Under the pieces are notes generated by a model. It was given only the letters and a program-made list of their open reading frames with translations, searched no databases and was not told the origin of the DNA. Below, in pieces: positions 39,524 through 48,322 of a stretch of 64,000 nucleotides of DNA. How positions within the stretch are numbered: the stretch's first letter is position 1; every line of letters begins with the position of its first letter. Position numbers and translations under genes: made by a program. The DNA is from Alphaproteobacteria bacterium UBA6187 (GTDB lineage Bacteria > Pseudomonadota > Alphaproteobacteria > Rickettsiales > UBA6187), in NCBI GenBank assembly GCA_002422795.1, contig DITJ01000004.1:4178-68177 (forward strand), in the 5' to 3' direction.

Positions 39524-40048
39524 TTATTTCTTGTCAACAAGAACAGTTACAGCGCGACGATTTTCAGCCCAAACAGCGGCATCAGAACCAGTTACAGCTG
39601 GACGCTCTTTGCCATAGCTTACAGTAGAAACCCTAGCAGCGCTTACGCCAAGTTTAACTAACTGATTTTTTGCAGCAGCAGCACGACGTGCACCTAGAGC
39701 AATGTTGTACTCTCTTGTGCCACGCTCATCGCAATGACCTTCAACAGTTACTTTAACATCAGCATTTTTCTTCAACCAAGCAGCTTGCTTTTCAAGAGTC
39801 TTCTGAGCAGTAGCGCTTAAAGAAGAGCTATCATAACCGAAGAATACACGGTCGCTAGCTTTAGCGCCAGTTTTGCTTCCAGGAATTGGAGTGAAAGCTT
39901 CAAGGTTTTCGCTAGCAATTCTGTATTTTTCTTCAGCTTCGTTTGCAGAAGAACCAGCAGCGCTAGTTTTGCCTTTCATTGAGCTACAAGCAGTCATTAA
40001 TAAAACTACAGAAACTACAGAAAATAACTTTAAAATTCTTGGTGACAT
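39524..40048 (-). CDS. pal: peptidoglycan-associated lipoprotein Pal
   Basis: Outer-membrane lipoprotein of the Tol-Pal system that anchors the outer membrane to peptidoglycan during division. It has 174 residues, with a lipobox LLMTAC (lipidated Cys about residue 21). The OmpA-like domain covers about 65-172: VFFGYDSSSLSATAQKTLEKQAAWLKKNADVKVTVEGHCDERGTREYNIALGARRAAAAKNQLVKLGV, with the peptidoglycan-binding Asp/Arg. The tolB and tolQRA genes are not adjacent in this window. Confidence 0.95.
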   Translation of the reverse strand: MSPRILKLFSVVSVVLLMTACSSMKGKTSAAGSSANEAEEKYRIASENLEAFTPIPGSKTGAKASDRVFFGYDSSSLSATAQKTLEKQAAWLKKNADVKVTVEGHCDERGTREYNIALGARRAAAAKNQLVKLGVSAARVSTVSYGKERPAVTGSDAAVWAENRRAVTVLVDKK

Positions 40049-40246
40049 TGAGGTATTCCTTTTTTATAAATTTTTGGTTTTTTATATAATATTTTTGCCA
40101 TCACAAAGTGAGAACAAATTATCTTTTATACAGGCTTATTACAGTCTTTTGTGTATATGGTCAACAAATAGAATTGTTCTATAACAAAAATTTGTAATAA
40201 GTTTTTTATGTGTTGCAACAATGCTACAACGACACGCTGTATTAAA

Positions 40247-40684
40247 TTAAGCGGCATACTTAGAGCCGACAATTTCCCTGCCCGCAAAGAAGAAGCTTAT
40301 TTCTTTAGCTGCGCTTTCCAAGCTATCAGATCCGTGCGCAGAATTTTCCCCTACATTTAATGCAAATTTGGCGCGTACAGTATGCGGAGCAGCTGTTGCA
40401 GGGTTAGTGCTGCCTAATATTTCACGGTAAACATCAACTGCGTTTTCACCTTCTAGAACCTGAACTATTACAGGCTCGGAAATCATGAAATCAACTAATT
40501 CGCCAAAAAATGAACGCTCTTTATGCTCAGCATAAAAAGTTTCAGCCTCACGCCTACTTAAATGTATCATTTTCTGCGCAACTATACGTAAGCCTGTTTT
40601 TTCCAGCAAGGCGTTGATTTCGCCTGTAAGATTACGTTTTGTAGCATCCGGCTTTATAATTGAGAAGGTGCGCTGTATTGCCAT
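40247..40684 (-). CDS. ndk: nucleoside diphosphate kinase
   Basis: This enzyme transfers the gamma-phosphate between nucleoside triphosphates and diphosphates through a phospho-His. It has 145 residues. The N-terminal [15 protein letters not shown], the active-site motif [12 protein letters not shown] with the catalytic His, and FFFAGREIV are diagnostic. The 198-bp gap to pal holds no gene. Confidence 0.97.
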   Translation of the reverse strand: MAIQRTFSIIKPDATKRNLTGEINALLEKTGLRIVAQKMIHLSRREAETFYAEHKERSFFGELVDFMISEPVIVQVLEGENAVDVYREILGSTNPATAAPHTVRAKFALNVGENSAHGSDSLESAAKEISFFFAGREIVGSKYAA

Positions 40685-40815
40685 TTTTATTTCCCCTGGT
40701 TTTATACAAATTGTTAAAGAGGGGGCGACATATATAGATATATTTATAAAAAAGCAAGTGGTTATGAAGGGGGAGGAGAGATTTTAACCGTGATGATTAT
40801 ATTGCATGCTCATTC

Positions 40816-40962
40816 TAGGCACTGTTAGCAAATTCTACTATATCTTGCTGCAAATAGTGTTTTTCTGCGATACGGTACTCACGTATGTCTATATACGCTG
40901 CGCTCCGTTTCTCAAAAAACACCATTTTCGCTACGTTATAGCAAATTTGCTAACAGTGCCTA
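40816..40962. repeat. palindromic element E3a (TAGGCACTG arms), 147 bp
   Basis: A 19-bp perfect terminal inverted repeat starts TAGGCACTGTTAGCAAATT. The inner part has CACGTATGTCTATATACGC and TGTTTTTCT/AAAAAACA pairs. It is about 95% identical by eye to E3b at 46992-47137, in the same orientation. Confidence 0.93.
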
Positions 40963-40969
40963 ATTAAAA

Positions 40970-42028
40970 CTACGGATTTGAGCTTACAGATATTTTCTTT
41001 ACATATTCCTTGCAAAAAAACCTGAGCAACACACCAATAACGGCAGCACCGGGAATTGCAAGTAATACCCCCAGGAAGCCGAACATAGCCCCGCCCGCAA
41101 GCAATGCAAATATTATCCATACCGGGTGCAGGCCAACCTTATTTCCAACAAGGTTAGGGGTGATAAACATGCTTTCGGCAATTTGCCCTACCAGGAAAAT
41201 ACCGGCAACTACTCCAAGATTTGCTATATCACCAAACTGGAAGAAGGCCACAATCATTCCAACTACAAAGCCGAATAAAGCGCCAACATAGGGAATAAAC
41301 AGCAAAAGACCGGATGCAAGACCTATAAACACGCTGAACTGTAGACCCGCAATAGATAAGGCAACCGCATAAAATGCGCCCAATATAAGGCATACATAGG
41401 TTTGCCCACGGATAAAGCCTGATAAAGTATGGTCAATTTCTTTCGCCTGGGAGCGTATAGTGCCCGCATATTTAGGTGGTAATAATTTATTGAGTGCTGC
41501 AATAATTTTATCCCAATCACGTAACATATAAAAAGTTACTATTGGCGAAACAAATATAAGCGAAAGAAGGTTAATTACAGCTAACCCTGAATTCCATATA
41601 TTACCCATTAAGGTTCCCAGGAATTTTATAGCATAGCCTGAAACGCCACTTACGGATTCTTTAGCTTTTTCAAGTGCTGTCTGATCAATTTTCTGCAGGA
41701 ATGTAGAAAATACAGGGATTATATTATTATTTATATAATCTATATAAGTTGGCACTGTGTGTAGGAAGGTTAGAAATTGGTCATAAAAAACCGGCGCGAG
41801 CAGGGCAATAATAATGGCTGCCGCTATAAAAAACGAAACAGTTATTATTGTGGTGGCAAATGTGCGGGAGCATCCCAGTTTTTCAAGCCTGTCTGCTGCG
41901 GGATCAAGGAAATAAGCCATTATTATGGCCACTATAAAAGGCAGTAATATACTGCTTATTGAATATATAAATAATCCAAGGAGCGCTAATCCGGCAATCC
42001 AGAAAAATATTTTTTCTTTACGGTCCAT
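40970..42028 (-). CDS. AI-2E/PerM-family permease
   Basis: This 352-residue membrane protein of the AI-2E transporter (PerM/YhhT) family has about eight hydrophobic segments in the usual order: an N-terminal pair (IAGLALLGLFIYSISSILLPFIVAIIMAYFLDP), a long periplasmic helix region (YDQFLTFLHTVPTYIDY) and a C-terminal cluster (GQTYVCLILGAFYAVALSIAGLQFSVFIGLASGLLLFIPYVGALFG...NKVGLHPVWIIFALLAGGAMFGFLGVLLAIPGAAVIGVLL). The LHPV and GA.FG..G..LA.P blocks are family hallmarks. It is downstream of the DUF2066 gene on the same strand, 11 bp apart. The substrate is unknown. Confidence 0.9.
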   Translation of the reverse strand: MDRKEKIFFWIAGLALLGLFIYSISSILLPFIVAIIMAYFLDPAADRLEKLGCSRTFATTIITVSFFIAAAIIIALLAPVFYDQFLTFLHTVPTYIDYINNNIIPVFSTFLQKIDQTALEKAKESVSGVSGYAIKFLGTLMGNIWNSGLAVINLLSLIFVSPIVTFYMLRDWDKIIAALNKLLPPKYAGTIRSQAKEIDHTLSGFIRGQTYVCLILGAFYAVALSIAGLQFSVFIGLASGLLLFIPYVGALFGFVVGMIVAFFQFGDIANLGVVAGIFLVGQIAESMFITPNLVGNKVGLHPVWIIFALLAGGAMFGFLGVLLAIPGAAVIGVLLRFFCKEYVKKISVSSNP

Positions 42029-42039
42029 TGCTTTATCCC

Positions 42040-43101
42040 CTATTTTGCTCGCAAAATAATTGCCGTACCAGTATTTTCAAGCACCAAACCCTGTTCATTC
42101 ATTTTAGTCGTAAGGCTTTCAAAATCATCGCTAAAAGATATTTGGATAAGTGCATATTTTGCAGTTAAAGAAGTTACCGCGGATGATTTCAGGAAACTAA
42201 GGTTTTCTATGCGGTTACGTATCGCTATCCATTCTTCCAGACTGGAAAATGGTACAGTAAGCGTAATTTTTGTACTAGTGGCGTTAGAATCTGCTTTATC
42301 CTTTATCCACTGGCTTTCAAATAACGAAATAATATTCCTGGCAGCTTTGCCAAAAATATCCTCACCAACTTGCAGATCGCTATTTTTAAAGGACATTTCC
42401 TTGATAGCGCCTGCCGGGTCTTTTAAATCCTGCATTCTTATAATTAATTTATCAGCATCTTTATATGCCACAATTAGGATAAGTTTATCGGCATTATAAT
42501 CCTGGCCCATTTTAAGTATGGATTCTTTTGTACTGCTGTCAATATTTTCAATATTCTGGGTTAAGCTGGATTTATCTACCGCACCTTTGGAAGGTATAGA
42601 TATATTAAGAACGTGATTGGCACTCGCAGTCGCGCTAAGGCTGCTTCTTAAGGGATTTTCAGCTTCAAACAACAGGTTGCTCTGGCCATCTAGGAATAAA
42701 GGCAGGATTACGATAGGCAGGCTTTTCTTATCGGTAAAACTAACATTACTATCTTTCAGTAAATTATCAACAAGCGCGCGGTTAAAGGAAATGCTTAAAG
42801 TGGCGCTATAGAAAGTAGAAGTTATTTTTTCATTATTAACTTCAATGCCTTGTACTAATTCGGATATTTTTGCTGCATCTATATTAGCAAGATTGTTAGG
42901 CTGGCTGGTGGTTATGCGCTCAAGCAATTTGCTAAAAGCTTCCTTCTGGCCTGCGGCCATGGCATTATCTTTAGCCTGCTTGGCGTTGGTGCTGGTACTG
43001 TTTACTTTTATACCGTCTATAGTAAACAAGTCAGCACTAATGGCCTTCCCACTGAAGGAAATTATAAAAACAAAGGCAAGTAACCTGAAATATAACATCA
43101 T
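42040..43101 (-). CDS. DUF2066-family periplasmic protein
   Basis: This protein has about 353 residues from ATG 43101 (MMLYFRLLAFVFIISFSGKAISADLFTIDGIKVNSTS). The signal peptide is clear and the protein is exported. The pattern AKDNAMAAGQKEAFSKLLERIT...VNNEKITSTFYSATLSISFNRALVDNLLKD matches DUF2066, which in alphaproteobacteria often precedes a PerM-like permease and the DnaA homologue hda. Function is unknown. The gene pair suggests a shared envelope function. Confidence 0.85.
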   Translation of the reverse strand: MMLYFRLLAFVFIISFSGKAISADLFTIDGIKVNSTSTNAKQAKDNAMAAGQKEAFSKLLERITTSQPNNLANIDAAKISELVQGIEVNNEKITSTFYSATLSISFNRALVDNLLKDSNVSFTDKKSLPIVILPLFLDGQSNLLFEAENPLRSSLSATASANHVLNISIPSKGAVDKSSLTQNIENIDSSTKESILKMGQDYNADKLILIVAYKDADKLIIRMQDLKDPAGAIKEMSFKNSDLQVGEDIFGKAARNIISLFESQWIKDKADSNATSTKITLTVPFSSLEEWIAIRNRIENLSFLKSSAVTSLTAKYALIQISFSDDFESLTTKMNEQGLVLENTGTAIILRAK

Positions 43102-43169
43102 ATAATTATTGTAAAATTGCGACAATTACTCTATTAGTTACACGAATTTTTTAACTTAGAAAAGAAGTT

Positions 43170-43332
43170 TATACTCATTCTGATTTAAACTGCCGTTTAG
43201 ATACGAGTATTTTTTATTATAGGAAAAAGTTAAATCTGAAGTAATAGTGGCCCTATTTCAAGGATTTTACTTTTTTCTATAATAAATTTAAAGACAAAGT
43301 ATATAATCGGTAGTTTAAATTAGAATGAATAT
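43170..43332. repeat. palindromic element E12 (TATACTCATTC arms) upstream of purM, 163 bp
   Basis: The ends TATACTCATTCTGATTTAAA and the inverted TTTAAATTAGAATGAATATA match. Inside are further paired blocks (CTGCCG/CGGTAG and GATACGAGTA/AAGTATATA-type). It matches E11 (44927-45090) in inverted orientation. It ends 20 bp before the purM ATG. Confidence 0.88.
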
Positions 43333-43352
43333 ATTTTCTTTATAGGCAAAAC

Positions 43353-44396
43353 ATGGCTGGAAAAACTTCATATAAAAGCGCAGGCGTAGATATTGATGCG
43401 GGTAACGAACTAGTATCGCGCATAAAACCACTGGCAAAAAGTACAAGAAGGGTAGGGGCCGATGCAGACCTTGGTGGTTTTGGCGGTCTTTTTGATTTAG
43501 CCGCATGTAAATATAAAGACCCAGTTTTAGTTTCTGCAAATGATGGCGTTGGCACAAAATTAATGCTGGCTTTTTCAACTGGCATCCATGATACCGTGGG
43601 CATAGACCTTGTTGCCATGTGCGTGAATGATTTAGTGGTACAAGGCGCTGAGCCATTATTTTTCCTTGATTATTTCGCAACTGGTGGCCTTGATGTTGAA
43701 AAAGCCCATGATGTAATAAAAGGCATCGCAGAAGGGTGCAGGCAAGCAGGCGCAGCCTTAATAGGCGGGGAAACCGCAGAAATGCCTGGCATGTATGAAC
43801 GCGGCCATTACGATCTTGCCGGGTTTGCGGTTGGAGCAGTTGAGCGCGATAAAATTCTGCCAAGAGGCGATATTAAAGCCGGTGATGCTATAATAGGAAT
43901 TGCATCAAGCGGCGTGCATTCTAACGGCTTTTCGCTTGTGCGCCATGTTATGAAAACATCTGGCCTTGAATATGATGCAGCAGCGCCGTTTGCAGATGGA
44001 AAAACATTGGGCGAAGCCTTAATTACCCCAACACGCATATATGTTAAATCCTGCCTGGCTTTGTGCCGCGCTGGCTTGCCGAAAGCTTTTGCGCATATAA
44101 CCGGAGGTGGGTTTGTTGAAAATATCCCGAGAGTGCTGCCTGATAATTTAGCTGCTAAAATCAATTATGGCTCATGGGAATTCCTGCCTGTATTCAAGTG
44201 GCTTATGGATGAAGGCAATATTGATGTAATGGAAATGCTACGCACCTTTAACTGCGGCGTTGGCATGATTACTGTTGTTGCTAAAGAAGATGCTGCTGCA
44301 GCGCTGGATCTATTAAAAGAAAATGGTGAAAATGCAGTGTTAATCGGCGAACTCACCGAGAGAAGCGGCGAGGCGGTTGAGATTATTGGGTTGTAA
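43353..44396 (+). CDS. purM: phosphoribosylformylglycinamidine cyclo-ligase (AIR synthetase)
   Basis: Fifth step of purine synthesis: FGAM plus ATP gives AIR. It has 347 residues. Features: [102 protein letters not shown] and [11 protein letters not shown]. Normal length and complete. The palindromic element directly upstream must contain or adjoin its promoter and leader. Confidence 0.98.
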   Translation: MAGKTSYKSAGVDIDAGNELVSRIKPLAKSTRRVGADADLGGFGGLFDLAACKYKDPVLVSANDGVGTKLMLAFSTGIHDTVGIDLVAMCVNDLVVQGAEPLFFLDYFATGGLDVEKAHDVIKGIAEGCRQAGAALIGGETAEMPGMYERGHYDLAGFAVGAVERDKILPRGDIKAGDAIIGIASSGVHSNGFSLVRHVMKTSGLEYDAAAPFADGKTLGEALITPTRIYVKSCLALCRAGLPKAFAHITGGGFVENIPRVLPDNLAAKINYGSWEFLPVFKWLMDEGNIDVMEMLRTFNCGVGMITVVAKEDAAAALDLLKENGENAVLIGELTERSGEAVEIIGL

Positions 44397-44404
44397 GCAG
44401 TCAG

Positions 44405-44511
44405 TATAGTGAATTTGCTTTTTATTTACGCTAGGAAACCCTTGTCGATGTGTAGGAGAACTACATGAGACGATGATTGACAACGCGTAAATAAAAATGA
44501 AATTTACTATA
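44405..44511. repeat. palindromic element E4 (TATAGTGAATTTG arms), 107 bp
   Basis: Arms TATAGTGAATTTGCTTTTTA and the inverted AATGAAATTTACTATA pair imperfectly. The core contains TCGATGTGTAGGAGAACTAC and ATGAGACGATGATTGA. It starts 8 bp after the purM stop. The arms match E5 and the core matches E6/E7. Confidence 0.88.
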
Positions 44512-44515
44512 AAAT

Positions 44516-44576
44516 AGTGCAAGTGCAGGTTTTTAGTGTAGTAATGCTTGCACTTAGACTTACAACTTGCACTTTT
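44516..44576. repeat. repeat hairpin H8 with GTGCAAG words
   Basis: AGTGCAAGTGCAGGT at the left pairs with copies of ACTTGCACTT at the right. It is shorter and less regular than the other heptamer hairpins and lies between purM and the SemiSWEET gene. Confidence 0.6.
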
Positions 44577-44599
44577 ATAATCATATATAAAGCACTTTT

Positions 44600-44848
44600 A
44601 TGCAGGAAATAATCGGCACAATCGCCGCAACTCTCACAACATTAAGCTTCTTACCCCAAACAATTAAAGTTATTAAAACCAGACATACCAAGGATATTTC
44701 CCTGCTTATGTATGTATTACTGGTAGTTGGGGTATCGTTATGGTTTGTTTATGGAATAATGCTGCATAGCTGGCCAATTATTATTTCCAACTTTGTTACG
44801 CTTCCCCTTGTAATAACGATATTAATTATGAAAATATGGGAAAAGTAA
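44600..44848 (+). CDS. SemiSWEET-type (MtN3/PQ-loop) small transporter
   Basis: This 82-residue protein has three membrane helices: IGTIAATLTTLSFLPQTIKVIKT with the PQ motif, ISLLMYVLLVVGVSLWFVYGIML and WPIIISNFVTLPLVITILIMKIW. SemiSWEETs are one-triple-helix-bundle units that dimerise to move sugars. The PQ, the YVLLVVG..LWF..G block and the late Asn match the family. No neighbour suggests the substrate. Confidence 0.92.
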   Translation: MQEIIGTIAATLTTLSFLPQTIKVIKTRHTKDISLLMYVLLVVGVSLWFVYGIMLHSWPIIISNFVTLPLVITILIMKIWEK

Positions 44849-44926
44849 CACGCAAAAAGATATAAAATGCAGTAATAAAATGCTTTGTTGGCGGAGCCTA
44901 GGTATAATAATGCCGATAATTACCGT

Positions 44927-45090
44927 TATACTCATTCTGACTCAAACTTCCGATTATATACTTCGTCTTTATTTGTTGTATATAAAAAATTAAATCTTTG
45001 AAATAGAGCCACTATTCCTAAAGATTTAACTTTTACCTACAACAAAAAATACTCGTATCTAAATCGGCAGTTTAAATCAGAATGAGTATA
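44927..45090. repeat. palindromic element E11 (TATACTCATTC arms), 164 bp
   Basis: The ends TATACTCATTCTGA and TCAGAATGAGTATA are exact inverted repeats. Inner blocks CGATTATATACTTCG and TACTCGTATCTAAATCGG, and TTTATTTGTTGTA versus TACAACAAAAAAT, also pair. It is an inverted relative of E12 and lies in the 339-bp gap before coaE, which has no gene. Confidence 0.9.
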
Positions 45091-45187
45091 TACTGAGCGC
45101 TGTTTGTATTTATCTATTTCACTTGTTGTATTTTCCCTATTTTTATGTAAAATATTTTCACCAAATTAGGAAGTATAGGAAATACTT

Positions 45188-45796
45188 ATGATTATTATCG
45201 GCCTTACCGGATCAATAGCTACAGGAAAAACATTTGTAGCAAAATGCTTTGCAAAGTTAGGAGCAAAGGTATTTGATGCTGATATTGCGGTGCATGAATT
45301 ATTAACTTATTCTGGAAAAGCCGTAAGGCCGGTGCGGGAAGTGTTTCCAGAAAGTTATGATGAGGGCTGTATATGCAGGAAAAAACTAGGTTCTATAGTT
45401 TTCAATAATGCAGAAAAAAGGCAGCAACTTGAAGAAATAATGCATCCTTTGGTGGATATGGAACGTGAGAAATTCTTAAAAGATGCGGAAAAACAAAGAA
45501 TTAGCGTGGCCGTATTGGAAATTCCACTTCTGTTTGAATCCAAGGTAAAAGTTGCTTGTGATTATGTTGTGGTAACTATTGTAGACAAAAATATACAAAA
45601 AGAGCGCGCCCTAGATAGAGAGGGAATGACAGAAGCAAGGTTTAATGCTATAAACTCGTTGCAAATGGACAGTAATGAAAAAGCAAAGCGTGCGGATTTT
45701 GTCATTGATACCAAAGAAAGTGAATTTTCCGTATTCAGGAAAGTTAAACAAATAATGTATAATGTGCGGAGCCGCGATGCGGGAGATAGCATTTGA
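45188..45796 (+). CDS. coaE: dephospho-CoA kinase
   Basis: Last step of coenzyme A synthesis: phosphorylates dephospho-CoA. It has 202 residues. The P-loop GLTGSIATGKTFVAKCF is at the N terminus, followed by GAKVFDADIAVHELL, the DFV-like VLEIPLLFES block and the C-terminal RADFVIDT. Its last 20 bp overlap the dnaQ start, so the two are translationally linked, as in many alphaproteobacteria. Confidence 0.96.
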   Translation: MIIIGLTGSIATGKTFVAKCFAKLGAKVFDADIAVHELLTYSGKAVRPVREVFPESYDEGCICRKKLGSIVFNNAEKRQQLEEIMHPLVDMEREKFLKDAEKQRISVAVLEIPLLFESKVKVACDYVVVTIVDKNIQKERALDREGMTEARFNAINSLQMDSNEKAKRADFVIDTKESEFSVFRKVKQIMYNVRSRDAGDSI

Positions 45797-46466
45797 CACA
45801 GAAACAACGGGGCTAGAGCCCAGACAAGGCCATAGGATTGTAGAAATTGGCTGTATAGAGTTAATTGACAGGGTAAGAACGGGAAAATTTTTCCATGCAT
45901 ATGTAAATCCAGAACGCGACGTTCCGCAAAGGGTGGTAAATATCCATGGAATTACAGAAGAATTTCTTGCCGATAAACCATTATTCCGGAAAATAGCGGC
46001 TCAATTCCTTGAATTTGTTGGTGATTCGCCACTTGTAATCCACAATGCTGCTTTTGATATAAAATTCATAAATTTTGAACTTGAACGTGCCTCTTTTCCA
46101 GAAATAAACGCTAAAAGGGCGATAGATACGCTTGTAATTGCCCGTGCAAAATTCCCAGGTGCGAAAGTAAGCCTGGATGCGCTTTGTGACCGTTTTGGTG
46201 TAAACCTTTCCCGCAGGGAGAAACACGGCGCATTACTTGATGCAGAATTGCTTGCCGATGTTTATATCGGACTTACAGGCGGTAAGCAGGGGTCTATGTT
46301 CGATGAAAGTAGCAAGGAAGCTGCCAATAAAATAATTGCCATACCTACTGTTAAAAATGAATTTGTATCATTTGCACCGCGCGAATACATTCTTTCCGAA
46401 GAAGAAATTGAGAAACATAAAGAATTTATCAGCAAAAAATTAAAGAACGCGATGTGGGAAGCTTAG
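45777..46466 (+). CDS. dnaQ: DNA polymerase III epsilon (proofreading exonuclease) subunit
   Basis: 3'-5' exonuclease of the DEDDh family that corrects errors by DNA polymerase III. It has 229 residues from ATG 45777 (MREIAFDTETTGLEPRQGHRIVEIG). Exo I is DTETTG, Exo II has VIHNAAFDIKFINFELE, and Exo III-epsilon is REKHGALLDAELLADVY with the catalytic His and Asp. The C-terminal tail (EKHKEFISKKLKNAMW) matches the polymerase-binding end. Confidence 0.96.
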   Translation: MREIAFDTETTGLEPRQGHRIVEIGCIELIDRVRTGKFFHAYVNPERDVPQRVVNIHGITEEFLADKPLFRKIAAQFLEFVGDSPLVIHNAAFDIKFINFELERASFPEINAKRAIDTLVIARAKFPGAKVSLDALCDRFGVNLSRREKHGALLDAELLADVYIGLTGGKQGSMFDESSKEAANKIIAIPTVKNEFVSFAPREYILSEEEIEKHKEFISKKLKNAMWEA

Positions 46467-46470
46467 GTGG

Positions 46471-46490
46471 TTTGAATCAGAATGGGTATA
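46471..46490. repeat. solo arm of the E11/E12 element family
   Basis: The 20 bp TTTGAATCAGAATGGGTATA match the right arm of E11 with one or two changes and lie 4 bp after the dnaQ stop. No partner arm is present, so it is a remnant. Confidence 0.6.
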
Positions 46491-46512
46491 TGAAAAATGC
46501 CAGCTATAAGCC

Positions 46513-46971
46513 CTATTCCCGGTGATAAGGATGCCCACTGATAATGCTATAAGCCCTGTAAACCTGCTCAGCCAGCATTGAGCGAACTAGCATATGCGGC
46601 CAGGTTAGCTTGCCGAAGGAAAGAATAAAATCCGATTTCTGCCTTAAATTGTCGCTAAGCCCATCCGCGCCGCCAATAACAAATGCAATAGAGCTGGTGC
46701 CTTCGCTTTGCCATGCAGATACTATACCTGCCAGCTCTAAACTGGAGATATTCTTTCCGCGTTCATCAAGTGAGATTATTTTGCTGGATTTGGGAATGGC
46801 GCTAAGAAGCAATTCTGCTTCGGCAGATTTAAGCTGCTCGCCTGATAAAGCTTTTTTTGCTTCGAACTCTTTTAATTCGAACTGCCAGGGTATGCGCTTG
46901 ATATAAGAGGCGAAGATTTCCTTCTCGGGAGAATTCTTAAATTTCCCGATAGCGGCAACAGTTACCTTCAT
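46513..46971 (-). CDS. rlmH: 23S rRNA (pseudouridine1915-N3)-methyltransferase RlmH
   Basis: This SPOUT methyltransferase modifies pseudouridine 1915 in helix 69 of 23S rRNA. It has 152 residues from ATG 46971. SPOUT-family knot features are IAFVIGGADGLSDNLRQKSDFILSFGKLTWPHMLVRSMLAEQVYRAYSIISGHPYHRE, with the signature GHPYH at the end. It is the gene after rsfS on the same strand, but palindromic element E3b now separates them. Confidence 0.96.
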   Translation of the reverse strand: MKVTVAAIGKFKNSPEKEIFASYIKRIPWQFELKEFEAKKALSGEQLKSAEAELLLSAIPKSSKIISLDERGKNISSLELAGIVSAWQSEGTSSIAFVIGGADGLSDNLRQKSDFILSFGKLTWPHMLVRSMLAEQVYRAYSIISGHPYHRE

Positions 46972-46991
46972 ACTCACCTCTTATTCTATGC

Positions 46992-47137
46992 TAGGCACTG
47001 TTAGCAAATTCTACTATATCTTGCTGCAAATATTGTTTTTCTGCGATACGGTGCTCACGTATGTCTATATACGCTGCGCTCCGTTTCTCAAAAAACACCA
47101 TTTTCGCTACGTTTAGCGAATTTGCTAACAGTGCCTA
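46992..47137. repeat. palindromic element E3b (TAGGCACTG arms), 146 bp, between rsfS and rlmH
   Basis: Same 19-bp perfect terminal repeat and same interior as E3a (40816-40962), with only a few changes. Its last three bases (47135-47137) are the TAG stop codon of rsfS on the minus strand. Confidence 0.93.
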
Positions 47138-47506
47138 GCGCATTAAAGCCGGTTCATTAATCGGCAATGCCCACATTTTTTCAAGGTTATACATTTCCCT
47201 GTATTCCGGTTTAAAGATGTGTACTATTACATCCCCAATATCAACCAGAACCCAATTACCTTCCGACATCCCTTCAACAGAAACATCGCTGTAATTTAGT
47301 TTATCTCTGACATTTTTAACCAGGTTTTGTGCCAGGGAGCTTGTATGGCGGTCTGAAGTACCTGATGCGATAATCATGTAATCAGCTATATCTGTCTTGC
47401 CTTCGAGATTTATGGTAACAACATTCTGTGCCTTACCATCCTCTAAAGATTCCTCTACCAGGCTTTTAAGATCAGATATAATTTTTTCGATATGTTGTGT
47501 GGTTAT
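47135..47506 (-). CDS. rsfS: ribosomal silencing factor RsfS with no canonical start codon
   Basis: RsfS binds L14 (uL14) and blocks joining of ribosomal subunits. The frame reads NITTQHIEKIISDLKSLVEESLEDGKAQNVVTINLEGKTDIADYMIIASGTSDRHTSSLAQNLV...WVLVDIGDVIVHIFKPEYREMYNLEKMW, a full RsfS domain. No ATG, GTG or TTG occurs in frame between the upstream TAA (near 47522) and the internal Met at 47377, which would remove the first strand. I give ATA 47506 as a provisional start. The stop codon comes from the end of element E3b. Confidence 0.85.
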   Translation of the reverse strand: MTTQHIEKIISDLKSLVEESLEDGKAQNVVTINLEGKTDIADYMIIASGTSDRHTSSLAQNLVKNVRDKLNYSDVSVEGMSEGNWVLVDIGDVIVHIFKPEYREMYNLEKMWALPINEPALMR

Positions 47507-47580
47507 GTTGGTTCTCGCTTTTTAGGTTATATTCCCATTATATAATAATAAGCAGGCATATTACCAGTGGTATTTTGTTT

Positions 47581-48171
47581 TTATTTTTCAAATCCATCCT
47601 GGGTTGAACTGTCATTTCTTATTTTTGTAGCTGAAGCCGGGTGGATTTCAATATCAAGGAATGTCCATGCTGGCGGATTTGTGTAATTAAGCTGCTTTGC
47701 ATCGTTAATTTTATATGCTGCAAATTTTGCGGCTACTTCACCAGTTAGCGCTTTTTCTTTTAAATCACCGCGATTAAACACAGCTATGGGCATTATTTCC
47801 ATAATATCCTGCCATTTGTGCCATTTTGGAAATTGCAATAAATTATCAGCGCCCATAAGCCACACAAAATTATTTTTCGGATATTCTGCTTTAAGGGCAA
47901 GCATTGTATCATAAGTATAGGTTGTGCCTGAATTTATTTCAAAATCAGAAACCTTAATTTGCGGGCAGTTTTCGGCAACTTGCCGCGCAATAGCAAGGCG
48001 GTTTTCAAATTCAGCCATGCCTTGTTTTTCTTTAAGCGGATTTTGCGGGGATACCAGCCACCAGATTTCATCAAGGCCAAGAAGCTTTATGGCCTGCTTG
48101 CTTATATAAACATGGCCGGCATGTGCAGGGTTGAATGAGCCGCCAAGTAGGCCGATTTTAGGTGGGGGCAT
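47581..48171 (-). CDS. nadD: nicotinate-nucleotide adenylyltransferase
   Basis: This enzyme adenylylates nicotinic acid mononucleotide in NAD synthesis. It has 196 residues. The nucleotidyltransferase motif GLLGGSFNPAHAGHVYIS has the (T/H)xGH element, followed by DEIWWLVSPQNPLK, the GADNLLQFPKWHKW block and an ISATKIR-like HPASATKIRND. It lies between proA and rsfS in the conserved alphaproteobacterial order. Confidence 0.96.
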   Translation of the reverse strand: MPPPKIGLLGGSFNPAHAGHVYISKQAIKLLGLDEIWWLVSPQNPLKEKQGMAEFENRLAIARQVAENCPQIKVSDFEINSGTTYTYDTMLALKAEYPKNNFVWLMGADNLLQFPKWHKWQDIMEIMPIAVFNRGDLKEKALTGEVAAKFAAYKINDAKQLNYTNPPAWTFLDIEIHPASATKIRNDSSTQDGFEK

Positions 48172-48322
48172 GTTTTACGACTTTTGTTTGGAAAGATTGC
48201 GCTTCTTATTAAAAGCACTAGCATACAATTAAGAGTTGTGAACTTTCCTCTCCCTCAGGGAGAGGGAATCTGCACGGCTCCTTATGAACGGTAGTACATT
48301 ATTATCTTATATGCAAGACACC

